A DNA stretch of 13,276 nucleotides, from NCBI GenBank assembly GCA_010671975.1, contig JAAHIA010000096.1:1-13276 (forward strand), in the 5' to 3' direction. How positions within the stretch are numbered: position 1 is the stretch's first letter; each line of letters begins with the position of its first letter. This document shows, one piece after another, positions 1 to 6,453 of this stretch. Under the pieces are notes generated by a model. The model was not told the origin of the DNA. It searched no databases and saw only the letters and a program-made list of their open reading frames with translations. This stretch comes from Leptolyngbya sp. SIO4C1 (GTDB lineage Bacteria > Cyanobacteriota > Cyanobacteriia > Phormidesmidales > Phormidesmidaceae). The translations under genes were made by a program, and so were the position numbers.

Positions 1-1
1 T

Positions 2-74
2 CTTTATTCTTTCTAGCAAATAAATTTGTCGATCTCTGGAGCACCGACAAATTTATTTGCTAGAAAGAATAAAG
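2..74. repeat. 30-bp perfect inverted repeat with 13-nt loop
   Basis: The arms at 2-31 and 45-74 are exact reverse complements (the left arm begins CTTTATTCTTTCTAGC, the right arm ends GCTAGAAAGAATAAAG), separated by a 13-nt loop at 32-44. The stem is AT-rich and no T-tract follows, so it is not a classic rho-independent terminator on the + strand. It could be the 3' end of an upstream gene's transcript, a palindromic mobile element, or a fold-back artefact if the window starts at a contig end. The base before the left arm (T1) does not pair with C75, so the perfect stem ends there. Confidence 0.9.
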
Positions 75-648
75 CAAGACCGGCTAGGCCCAGCTTTAAA
101 ACTGTAAGGAGTGTAGAAAAGAACTCGCCGTAGTTACGAGCTAACATGGGAAAACCTCAACCTGTGATCAAAAAAAACAGCTCAGAAAACTAATGTTTAG
201 GAAAACGTATGGAGATGCTGGAAAACCAGCAGCGGGAGTCTTGAGCCAGCGATGCCTTACTTTCACTTCAGTAAAAGCTCGCAGGCTTACTATCAGTTTA
301 TTCGCGCTTTAGGGAGATTTCCAGTGTCGTCTTCAGTGATTTCAAGGAATCCTCATAATTTGCGATAGGCTGAGCATGAATGCCGCTTTCAGCTGTTGAA
401 AATTGGCCCGGCCTGAGCCGCCGTTTCTTACCTTGATTTAAGTATTTGTTCTGGTTTTAATACGGCTATTGGCGGAGGCTATATTGGCTAGCGCTGCGGC
501 AGAACCGGCAGATATAGGCAGGCAGTCGTAACCTGTTGCACTGCGAGCCTCCATACGTTTCTTCACATCAAAAACTGTGGCCTTTTGTGAACTAAGCGTG
601 GCCAGCGGCTATCGCTAAGGCAGTATGGGCAGTCGCTCGCGTTAGGAT
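75..648. other. Long non-coding stretch upstream of the sensor kinase
   Basis: No convincing gene was found in these 574 bp. Small ORFs exist (146-193, 15 codons; 252-368, 38 codons, beginning MPYFHFSKSS), but neither has a well-placed ribosome binding site or a recognisable product. A short hairpin TGCTGG-AAAA-CCAGCA lies at 216-231. A 12-bp sequence AAACGTATGGAG (203-214) recurs inverted at 549-560. A possible promoter lies at 433-461. The stretch may be a long leader, an undetected small RNA or decayed sequence; the sequence alone does not decide. Confidence 0.5.
433..461 (+). promoter_or_regulatory. Candidate sigma70-type promoter for the sensor kinase
   Basis: A -35-like TTGATT (433-438) is separated by exactly 17 nt from a -10-like TTTAAT (456-461, five of six consensus bases). 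Transcription would start near 468 and give a leader of about 200 nt before the kinase gene. This is a pattern match only; AT-rich intergenic DNA gives such matches by chance. Confidence 0.3.
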
Positions 649-665
649 ATGACCATTCACGCAAT

Positions 666-669
666 AGGA
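666..669 (+). promoter_or_regulatory. Ribosome binding site deciding the kinase start
   Basis: AGGA at 666-669 sits 6 nt before the ATG at 676. The upstream in-frame ATG at 649 also has an AGGA (644-647), but with only 1 nt of spacing, which is too close for efficient initiation. The ATG at 676 is therefore preferred, with moderate certainty because many cyanobacterial genes lack strong Shine-Dalgarno sequences. Confidence 0.45.
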
Positions 670-675
670 CATGCG

Positions 676-2268
676 ATGACAGCCGTATCTTCTCCTGTGA
701 AGCAGGCGCAGCGAGCGCTCAAAATTTTGTCTGGGTTGAGCTATCGCACCGGCAAGCTGCAGGACTATTTAGAGGCCGTGGTTCAAGGCATCAGCGCGCT
801 GCTGTCCTTAGATTGGTCTGTGGTGACGCTGTGCGAGGCCAACTCGGAGCGCATCCTGGCGAGCAACCTCGATATCGGGGAAGCGATGAATCAGGTCTAT
901 CCACTGCACGGTACGCTGACGGGGGCTGTGGTGGCCCAGGGCTGTCCTATTACGGTTGCTGATACGACGCGCGATCAGACCCACGGTCAGGGGGTCGAGG
1001 GCTACCGCGCCTATTTGGGCGTACCGCTGCGGCTACCAACCGGCACCGTGATTGGCACGATTTGCTCATTTCAGACGCGATCGCGCGCCTTTAGCGCCGA
1101 AGAGGTGAAGCTAGCGGAGCTGTTTGCTGAGCGCGCCGCGATCGCCATCGATAACTATCAGCTGTTTCAGCAGCAGCAGCAGCTAAATGCGTCCCTCCAA
1201 GCAGAGATTGCCGAGCGCAAGGCAGCCGAGACGGCTCTGCGGCTGAGCGAAAACCGGTTTCGGACGCTGGTAGAGCAAGCCACTGACGCCTTTTATGTCA
1301 TTGGTTCAGATCTGCGCATTCTCGATGTCAATCGACAGGCCTGTCAGCGGCTAGGCTATGATCGCGAGACGCTGCTCACGCTGACCCTACCTGACATTCA
1401 AACTGCGTTTGAGCCCGACCGGCTGCACCAGCTGCTAGCTCAGATTGCGCCAGGGCAGCCCGTGACGGTCGAAGGGCAGCACCGCCGCGAGGATGGTCAA
1501 ATCTTTCCAGTGGAGATCAGCATTGCTCAAATTGAGCTGGCCGGGCAGATGGTCTATCTGGGGCTAGCCCGCGACATTAGCGATCGCAAGCAGGCCGAAG
1601 CCGACCGCGAGCGCTTAGCCGAGATCGGCGAGCTGGCGGCAATGATCGTGCACGAGGTGCGCAATCCGCTGACAACGGTCTGGATGGCTATCACAGCGAT
1701 GCGCTCAGAAGCGCTCTCAGCTCGATCGGCGGCGCGGCTGAGCCTGGCTGTAGAAGAAGCCGAGCGGCTGCAGACGCTGCTGAATGACATTCTGCTCTAT
1801 GCCAAGCCGGAGCAGAACTTAGCCTGCTGCGAGATTGAGCTCAATGCCTGGCTAGGCGAGCTGATTGAGCAGCTGAGACCGCAGGGTGCGATCGCGTCGC
1901 GTCGCATTGACTGGCAGCCAGCCGCCGCTGATTTAGTTATCCAGGCCGATAGCAACAAGCTCAAGCAGGTCTTTATTAACCTCATTACCAATGCCTGTGA
2001 AGCCACCGCTGCCGGTGAAGCCGTGCGCTGCTGGGTGGAATCTGCCGCTGACTACCTCAAAGTCCATGTCCACAACGGCGGTGCGCCCATCCCGCCGGAG
2101 GTGCTGCCACAGCTGACGCGACCCTTTTTCACGACGAAATCAACCGGCAATGGGTTAGGCCTCGCCATTACCAAGCGCATTGTTGAAGCGCATGCCGGTC
2201 AGCTCTCTATCACGTCAGAGGCGATAGCCGGTACCCAGGTCAGCATATCACTGCCCTATTCGCTATAG
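676..2268 (+). CDS. GAF-PAS sensor histidine kinase
   Basis: A cytoplasmic two-component sensor kinase of 530 residues (539 if the ATG at 649 is used). Numbered from 676, a GAF domain covers about 25-162, a Gln-rich linker helix about 160-190, and a PAS domain about 191-305 ending in the usual ARDISDRKQAE exit. The HisKA H-box is HEVRNPL, with the phospho-accepting His at 326. The HATPase domain shows the N-box NLITNACEA (Asn439), PFFTTK (F-box) and GNGLGLAI (G2). The G1 box reads HNGGAPIP rather than DNG.G, as seen in NtrB-like kinases. There are no membrane segments. The GAF domain lacks the Cys-His pair of bilin-binding GAF domains, so a phytochrome-like role is unlikely; the ligand is unknown. 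No response regulator lies nearby, so the partner is encoded elsewhere. The family is clear; the signal is not. Confidence 0.93.
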   Translation: MTAVSSPVKQAQRALKILSGLSYRTGKLQDYLEAVVQGISALLSLDWSVVTLCEANSERILASNLDIGEAMNQVYPLHGTLTGAVVAQGCPITVADTTRDQTHGQGVEGYRAYLGVPLRLPTGTVIGTICSFQTRSRAFSAEEVKLAELFAERAAIAIDNYQLFQQQQQLNASLQAEIAERKAAETALRLSENRFRTLVEQATDAFYVIGSDLRILDVNRQACQRLGYDRETLLTLTLPDIQTAFEPDRLHQLLAQIAPGQPVTVEGQHRREDGQIFPVEISIAQIELAGQMVYLGLARDISDRKQAEADRERLAEIGELAAMIVHEVRNPLTTVWMAITAMRSEALSARSAARLSLAVEEAERLQTLLNDILLYAKPEQNLACCEIELNAWLGELIEQLRPQGAIASRRIDWQPAAADLVIQADSNKLKQVFINLITNACEATAAGEAVRCWVESAADYLKVHVHNGGAPIPPEVLPQLTRPFFTTKSTGNGLGLAITKRIVEAHAGQLSITSEAIAGTQVSISLPYSL

Positions 2269-2302
2269 TCTTAGTGCAGATTTATCGCTTCTCGTCACGA
2301 GC

Positions 2303-3232
2303 GTGTCTTTTTCTTCAGGCCATTTCAGATCGGTTCAGCTCATTACCCGTACTGTCGTCAAATGGCAGCGTGACGAGTGTCTAGAAATGGGCGCAGCGCT
2401 GGCTTACTATGCGCTGTTTTCGCTTTTTCCGATTATTTTAGTCATTCTCAGCGTTGTCGGCTTTCTGACGGGGCCAACAACGCATGCCTACGATCAGATT
2501 TTGGTATTTGCTAAGGACGCTCTACCGCAGACGGCCTATCAGCTAGTTGATGACACGCTGCTTAGGCTCTACCAGGGACGCACCAGCGCTAGCATCGTCG
2601 GCTTCGTAATTTTGCTATTCACTGCGAGTACCTTTTTCAATGCCCTGCGCCGCGCCTTTAATCGAATCTGGCAGGCGCATCCCGTCGATCAGCAAGATCA
2701 AAACTGGCTGGCCGTCGTGCTGCAGTTTTTATGGAATCGGCTGATCGCCTCTATCTTAGTCATTAGCTCAACTGGGCTGATTGTGCTGTCGCTGCTGTCT
2801 AAGATCGCTATCGATGTTTTGCTAGCAGTGCTAGATAATGTCAATAATGTCGGTGCCTTTATCACTATCGATCGCGTCGCGGTGCTGCCGGTGCTGCAGC
2901 TCGGCGCTTCCTGGCTGATTTTGACCGGCGTGGTGATGATGCTCTTCAAGTTTTTGCCCTCTACCAAAGTGGCTTGGAAAGACGTTTGGCTCGGCGCTAT
3001 GCTGACGGCAACCACGCTAGTGTTGCTGCAGCAGCTAATCAGCAACAGCGTGATTTCGTTAGGCAATCGTTTCCAATCCTATGGCATCGTTGGCAGCGTC
3101 ATGGTGCTGCTGCTGTGGATCTATCTGACTAGCCAAATCTTCTTTATTGGCTGCGAATTTACCTATGTCTATGCTCACCTGTTTGGCAGCCGCCGCCTAA
3201 GCCGATCGCACCCCCCAAAACTCTACCCATAG
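2303..3232 (+). CDS. YihY/BrkB-family inner membrane protein
   Basis: A 309-residue polytopic membrane protein of the YihY/virulence factor BrkB family (once wrongly called ribonuclease BN). It carries the family's first-helix signature MGAALAYYALFSLFP (residues 29-43) and the last-helix signature GSVMVLLLWIYLTSQIFFIGCE (264-285), with about six hydrophobic segments near 31-57, 98-115, 146-170, 193-217, 225-247 and 262-288. The function of the family is not settled; proposals involve envelope integrity or transport. The start is GTG with a weak ACGAG upstream. The next in-frame ATG (the M of MGAAL) would remove the conserved amphipathic N-terminal segment, so GTG is preferred. It follows the kinase gene by 34 nt and may be cotranscribed. 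Its 3' end overlaps the convergent small gene by 36 bp, and a terminator-like hairpin follows at 3254-3278. Confidence 0.9.
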   Translation: MSFSSGHFRSVQLITRTVVKWQRDECLEMGAALAYYALFSLFPIILVILSVVGFLTGPTTHAYDQILVFAKDALPQTAYQLVDDTLLRLYQGRTSASIVGFVILLFTASTFFNALRRAFNRIWQAHPVDQQDQNWLAVVLQFLWNRLIASILVISSTGLIVLSLLSKIAIDVLLAVLDNVNNVGAFITIDRVAVLPVLQLGASWLILTGVVMMLFKFLPSTKVAWKDVWLGAMLTATTLVLLQQLISNSVISLGNRFQSYGIVGSVMVLLLWIYLTSQIFFIGCEFTYVYAHLFGSRRLSRSHPPKLYP

Positions 3233-3523
3233 AATCACTTGGGGCTGACTGTTGGCGGCTTTTTCCGCCGCTTTTTTTGCCTGCTTCTCAAGCTTGACCG
3301 GATCGTTCGCGCTGCAGCAGTCTTCTAAGATTGCGGTGGTGACAGTAAATAGCGCGTGTCCATGAGGAACCACGTCGCCCTTGCGCGGTAAGGTAAAGCA
3401 GCGCATCAGCCAAGTTTCTTTGTCGCGCGGCGCGTAAGGGTCTTGAGCGGAGGCTTGAGTCGGAAAATAGAGAACTTTACAGAGATAGGGATAGCGCCGA
3501 TCTAGCGCAGACGGATGCTTCAT
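3197..3523 (-). CDS. Small conserved-looking hypothetical protein
   Basis: Encodes 108 residues; I do not recognise a named family. The N-terminal two thirds reads like a compact globular domain (RRYPYLCKVLYFPT, ETWLMRCFTLPRKGDVVPHGHALFTV, then ILEDCC). It is followed by a Lys/Ala-rich helix (LEKQAKKAAEKAA) and a hydrophobic strand, QVILWVEFWGV, at the C-terminus. No signal peptide or membrane segment is visible. It starts 42 nt after the stop of the HTH-containing gene on the same strand, so the two may form an operon. No clear Shine-Dalgarno precedes the ATG. It overlaps the convergent BrkB gene by 36 bp. The ordered amino-acid composition and the otherwise empty space favour a real gene; homologues in other cyanobacteria would settle it. 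Confidence 0.65.
   Translation of the reverse strand: MKHPSALDRRYPYLCKVLYFPTQASAQDPYAPRDKETWLMRCFTLPRKGDVVPHGHALFTVTTAILEDCCSANDPVKLEKQAKKAAEKAANSQPQVILWVEFWGVRSA
3254..3278 (+). terminator. Rho-independent-type terminator after the BrkB gene
   Basis: About 20 nt after the stop codon, a GC hairpin (GCGGC 3255-3259 with GCCGC 3267-3271, or GGCGG 3254-3258 with CCGCC 3265-3269) is followed by seven T residues (3272-3278). The stem is short but the T-tract is good. It lies inside the convergent minus-strand gene, where it encodes part of the KKAAEKAA segment. Confidence 0.5.
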
Positions 3524-3565
3524 GCGTCGCGATTCAGGGGGTTTCGCTCCCTACCATAGCAGCCG

Positions 3566-5188
3566 TTAGCGAACAGCGTGCTTCTTTAGCTGAGCCTTTT
3601 GATAAGCTTCAATTTGGATAAAGGAATCAGTAGTATTTTCTCGCTTGTGCGCCATAAAATGATCGACCTCACGCATCCAAAAATCTAGGCCATCTAATTT
3701 TCTTGCCTGTTCTAGCAGCTGCTCTAAGACATCGAGATCGGCTGAAGTCAAACTGGGCTTAATACAGAGCTGACAGTAGGTCCAAACGGCTTTAGAAATT
3801 TCAAAGTCATAGTTGGCGCGACCGGTGACCTGTGGCACAGCCACAATTTTATAGAAGTCAGTGATATCGGGTCGATATTCAAAAAAGAGCTTTTCACAGT
3901 AGGTTTTTTGCCGCAGCTTAATTCTTTGGGCAAACTGCTGCTGCATATCTTCAAGCTGATTGGCATCGTACCGATCGTAATAGTGATAGGCCTTACGCAG
4001 CGCAGCTAGCGCCTTGTGCTCGTAGTTCCACTGATCGGCTGCGGTGACGCCTAGATAGTGGCGATCGTCATCTGGCAGCTTTGAAAAAGTGCCCCAGGGA
4101 ATGTCCATCAGCCAGCGCATGCGAATGATATCAAAAAAGTTAAAGCTGGCCTGATCGCGGCTTTTGGAGGCTAAATACAGATCGAGAATAGCGCTATCTA
4201 CAGCCTGCAGATTGCGCCGCAGCTGCCGTGCAGTCACTTTTACGGGTCGAGCCTGAATCGGCCTTTCTATACCCGCTGCCTGCTGGCGAACAATTTGAAA
4301 ACACAGCCTGCGAATGCGCCGCGAATAGGTTTTGATACCATGTGGCTGTTTTGACTCTTCTGCTCGCTCTGCCTGATAGCGCCGATTAGCCGCTTCGATG
4401 GCCTGATCAATAATTTGCCAGGTGTGAAAGGCTTGGGGGTCAAAGCCGAGCTGATCTCGCAGCCGATAAATGAAGGCAAAGGTGCTTCTTGCCAGCGGAT
4501 TGGAGTCTTCTTGCAGAAACCGGAGACCGTAGATCTGATTCTTTTCGACCCGAGGCTGCAGGTCAACCACGAGTCGATCTACGCTCTCTAAGATCTTTTC
4601 TAAGACCTGGGCTTTGGTATGCTGCGTATCGGCTGCTAAGGCAGTGATAGCGATGGGCAAAGTTTTCAGTAACCCGGTCAGTGTGGGCTCTGCTAGCTCT
4701 CTGCCTTCATCGGTTCTGAGCTTGTCAATCGATTCTCGAATTGCAATCAGCCACTCCTGCAAAAATCGCGAGTCGGCCGAGGTTGGCTGCTGTGCAAACT
4801 GCGTGAGCGGTGCTTTGGCCGCGATCGAGGCTAGAGGACGCAGCGCTGCTAGCGGCTGCGTGTCGATAGCAGATAGGCCCTGTGTCGCTAGACCGTTCGG
4901 GACAATGCTGCCACCGGGCACCAGATTGGCTTCAAAGTCTTGAACGAGCTCGGAGCGCAGCCGCTTTTCCTTGCCCCGACCTCGGCCGGCAATGCCGAAC
5001 TTCTTATAAATTTCTCCCAAACACTGAACGCAGGCATTGACGGAAATGCCAAGCTGCTTAGCGGTGTCTGCATTGGTCTTTTGCGCTCCAAACTTCAATA
5101 AAAAAACAGCTGTCTGCTCGGCGGTCAGCTCAGCTTGAAGGGCTTTTGACTTCAAATAGTCATCTGGCAGCACGGGAGTGTTCCTCAT
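3566..5188 (-). CDS. Unknown protein with N-terminal HTH and long helical body
   Basis: A 540-residue protein that I cannot assign to a named family. Residues about 21-82 look like a LuxR/sigma-region-4-type helix-turn-helix (LTAEQTAVFLLKFGAQ, then ADTAKQLGISVNACVQCLGEIYKKFGI) followed by a basic GRGRGKEKRLRSEL stretch. A low-complexity Ala/Pro/Leu linker (about 90-140) leads to a mostly helical body (141-310). The C-terminal part (about 318-525) is rich in aromatic and charged residues, for example FNFFDIIRMRWLMDIPWGTF at 349-368. No Walker A, catalytic motif or membrane segment is seen. Similar short HTH modules occur at the N-terminus of some cyanobacterial multidomain signalling or effector proteins; placing this protein with them is inference. 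The start lacks a Shine-Dalgarno, but no nearby alternative retains the HTH. No HIP1 octamer occurs in the gene. Confidence 0.85.
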   Translation of the reverse strand: MRNTPVLPDDYLKSKALQAELTAEQTAVFLLKFGAQKTNADTAKQLGISVNACVQCLGEIYKKFGIAGRGRGKEKRLRSELVQDFEANLVPGGSIVPNGLATQGLSAIDTQPLAALRPLASIAAKAPLTQFAQQPTSADSRFLQEWLIAIRESIDKLRTDEGRELAEPTLTGLLKTLPIAITALAADTQHTKAQVLEKILESVDRLVVDLQPRVEKNQIYGLRFLQEDSNPLARSTFAFIYRLRDQLGFDPQAFHTWQIIDQAIEAANRRYQAERAEESKQPHGIKTYSRRIRRLCFQIVRQQAAGIERPIQARPVKVTARQLRRNLQAVDSAILDLYLASKSRDQASFNFFDIIRMRWLMDIPWGTFSKLPDDDRHYLGVTAADQWNYEHKALAALRKAYHYYDRYDANQLEDMQQQFAQRIKLRQKTYCEKLFFEYRPDITDFYKIVAVPQVTGRANYDFEISKAVWTYCQLCIKPSLTSADLDVLEQLLEQARKLDGLDFWMREVDHFMAHKRENTTDSFIQIEAYQKAQLKKHAVR

Positions 5189-5199
5189 TCAGATAAAAA

Positions 5200-5217
5200 G
5201 TTACAAAAGTTTATTTA
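5200..5217 (+). promoter_or_regulatory. HLR1-like site next to the HTH-containing gene
   Basis: GTTACAAA-AG-TTTATTTA fits the cyanobacterial HLR1 layout (G/T)TTACA(T/A)(T/A)-NN-(G/T)TTACA(T/A)(T/A), which is bound by the response regulator RpaB. The first half matches 8 of 8 positions and the second 6 of 8. It lies 11 nt before the start codon of the minus-strand gene, a position that would suit repression. AT-rich DNA can give such a match by chance. Confidence 0.3.
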
Positions 5218-5403
5218 GGCCGAATAAGCGTTAACTTTTATAAATAGCTAGGCATTTTTGAGGGCTAAAAGGATTCCAGCTATCTTGATGTAAGGTCATT
5301 TACCTGTCCGTTCACTGCGCTACCGTTGCCAAAATCTTTGCCGAATCTTTTACAAATCAGCTTATTTTCTGATGAAAGACATTATTTCTGTATAAAACTG
5401 CAC

Positions 5404-5432
5404 TTGAAAAATATCAAAAATGCCTTGATAAT
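5404..5432 (+). promoter_or_regulatory. Sigma70-type promoter for the pentapeptide-repeat gene
   Basis: TTGAAA (5404-5409) and GATAAT (5427-5432) each match five of six consensus bases and are spaced by 17 nt, the optimum. The predicted start near 5439 gives a leader of about 100 nt before the ATG at 5540. No other pair in this intergenic region fits as well. Confidence 0.5.
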
Positions 5433-5526
5433 TTCTTTAATCCCTGAAAATATCCTAACAGTTTACTAGAGCGTCACTGAGGGTGAGAGGTATTACATAG
5501 CAAAAACTAAACGTTGCGAATTGAGC

Positions 5527-5533
5527 AAGAGGT
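5527..5533 (+). promoter_or_regulatory. Ribosome binding site of the pentapeptide-repeat gene
   Basis: AAGAGGT at 5527-5533 lies about 7 nt before the ATG at 5540 and supports that start codon. Confidence 0.6.
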
Positions 5534-5539
5534 GGCACT

Positions 5540-6169
5540 ATGACCGGGGACAGCAGGCATCGCCAGGCACAGCTGGCTAGAGGAATTCAACAAAAGCGCT
5601 TCTGCAACTGCGATTTGGCAGGCACGAACTGGGTTGAGATCGGTGCTGATCTGCAGGGATTTAGCTTTGCCGGGGCCAATCTAGCCGGTGCGATTTTCGA
5701 TGGTTTAGTGTTAGACCAAGCCAGCTTCATTGGGGCTAATTTGATAGGCGCCAGCTTCAAATTTACAACGCTGACGAAAGCTCGGTTTGAGCGACTCGAT
5801 CTCACCGAGGCTCGCTTTGATTACGCCGATCTGACGCAGGCTACGCTCTATCGGGTGCGATCGCACTGGGGGCACTTTGGCTATGCCGGGCTAGAGGCTG
5901 CGCTGCTCTATGACTCAGATTTTGCTCATGCCGAGTTCTGCTATGCCATTTTGCAGCGCACCCATCTGCGACGCTCGAGCCTAAAGAGCGCCAATCTGCG
6001 TAAGGCAGACTTCTGTGGGGCCAGACTGCACTATGTAGACGCCTGGGGTGCCCATCTACCAGACGGGCGGCAGGCTAGAAGTACCAATGATTTGCTGCCT
6101 TTTACCTGGGGACGCTGTCACAGCAACGAAGTCACCGTAGCGTACCAGAGGTTGCCAGAGGGTAGCTAG
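5540..6169 (+). CDS. Pentapeptide-repeat protein
   Basis: A 209-residue protein built mostly of A(D/N)LXX-type pentapeptides, which fold as a right-handed quadrilateral beta-helix. A first run covers about 21-104 (for example FAGANLAGAIFDG, FIGANLIGASF, ARFDYADLTQATL). A break with SHWGHFGYAG (108-117) follows, then a second run at about 118-173 (SLKSANLRKADFCGARL). The C-terminal 35 residues are non-repetitive. No signal peptide or membrane helix is evident, so it is probably cytoplasmic. Such proteins are abundant in cyanobacteria and most have no known role; a few elsewhere mimic DNA to inhibit gyrase, but nothing here indicates that. A strong ribosome binding site and promoter match precede it. 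It converges with the Uma2 remnant, leaving a 10-bp gap. Confidence 0.9.
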   Translation: MTGDSRHRQAQLARGIQQKRFCNCDLAGTNWVEIGADLQGFSFAGANLAGAIFDGLVLDQASFIGANLIGASFKFTTLTKARFERLDLTEARFDYADLTQATLYRVRSHWGHFGYAGLEAALLYDSDFAHAEFCYAILQRTHLRRSSLKSANLRKADFCGARLHYVDAWGAHLPDGRQARSTNDLLPFTWGRCHSNEVTVAYQRLPEGS

Positions 6170-6179
6170 CTCAGGCTAG

Positions 6180-6423
6180 TCAGTCAGCCACTGAAATGGC
6201 GAAGCCAGGTAGCACCTGACCCGTTGCCACGGTTTGCTCAGCTGTGTAGATCTGCTGATGCTCGGCGGTGACGACAATAGTCCACTGGCTCTCAGGATCA
6301 ATCAGCCAGACCTCTAGCCCACCCGAAGCCAAATATTGCATCGATCCATTCCGTTCCATTCGGTGGGTTCTCAAGCCAGGCTTCTAAGCTTGAAGGCGCA
6401 GCATAGACAGAGACGGCAACCAT
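6180..6423 (-). pseudogene. Uma2-family (DUF820) endonuclease remnant, core deleted and frameshifted
   Basis: The start codon at 6421-6423 opens a frame reading MVAVSVYAAPSSLEAWL then ENPPNGTEWIDA, typical of the N-terminus of cyanobacterial Uma2 proteins. It then runs out of frame and stops at 6298-6300. The shifted frame below carries a Uma2-like C-terminus (YLASGGLEVWLIDPESQW, then EHQQIYTAEQ and VLPGFAISVAD) ending at 6180. Intact members are about 190-210 residues; here only about 27 plus 52 family-like residues remain. The PD-(D/E)XK nuclease core is gone, apparently by one internal deletion near 6340 that also changed frame. The ribosome binding site AGAAGG (minus strand, 6431-6436) is still present. 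The longest surviving frame (6180-6374, 64 residues) might be called as a small gene, but its first dozen residues are out-of-frame N-terminal sequence. Confidence 0.8.
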
Positions 6424-6453
6424 AGGTGGACCTTCTGAATTCGTACTTCTAGT

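Larger units (their letters stand above)
5189..5539. other. AT-rich divergent intergenic region
   Basis: 351 bp between the divergent HTH-containing gene and the pentapeptide-repeat gene, distinctly more AT-rich than the flanking genes. It holds an HLR1-like motif (5200-5217), AAAAGTT repeats in both orientations (5196-5203, 5205-5212 and inverted 5232-5239), an imperfect tandem pair TTGCCAAAATCT/TTGCCGAATCTT (5326-5349), and a good promoter match facing right (5404-5432). No gene is seen in it. Confidence 0.75.

Noticed and set aside
252..368. 38-codon ORF MPYFHFSKSS... in the leader of the kinase gene
   Set aside because: No ribosome binding site at a useful distance, no recognisable product, and length within chance expectation for this stretch.
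676..2268. Phytochrome or cyanobacteriochrome identity for the GAF domain
   Set aside because: The conserved chromophore-binding Cys-His pair is not present in the GAF region.
5326..5349. TTGCCAAAATCT/TTGCCGAATCTT as a CRISPR-like or iteron repeat
   Set aside because: Only two imperfect, directly adjacent units with no spacers and no replication or Cas gene nearby.
6180..6374. A stand-alone 64-residue protein
   Set aside because: Only its C-terminal part is Uma2-like; its first residues are out-of-frame sequence of the same gene, whose true N-terminus starts at 6423. Treated as a pseudogene.
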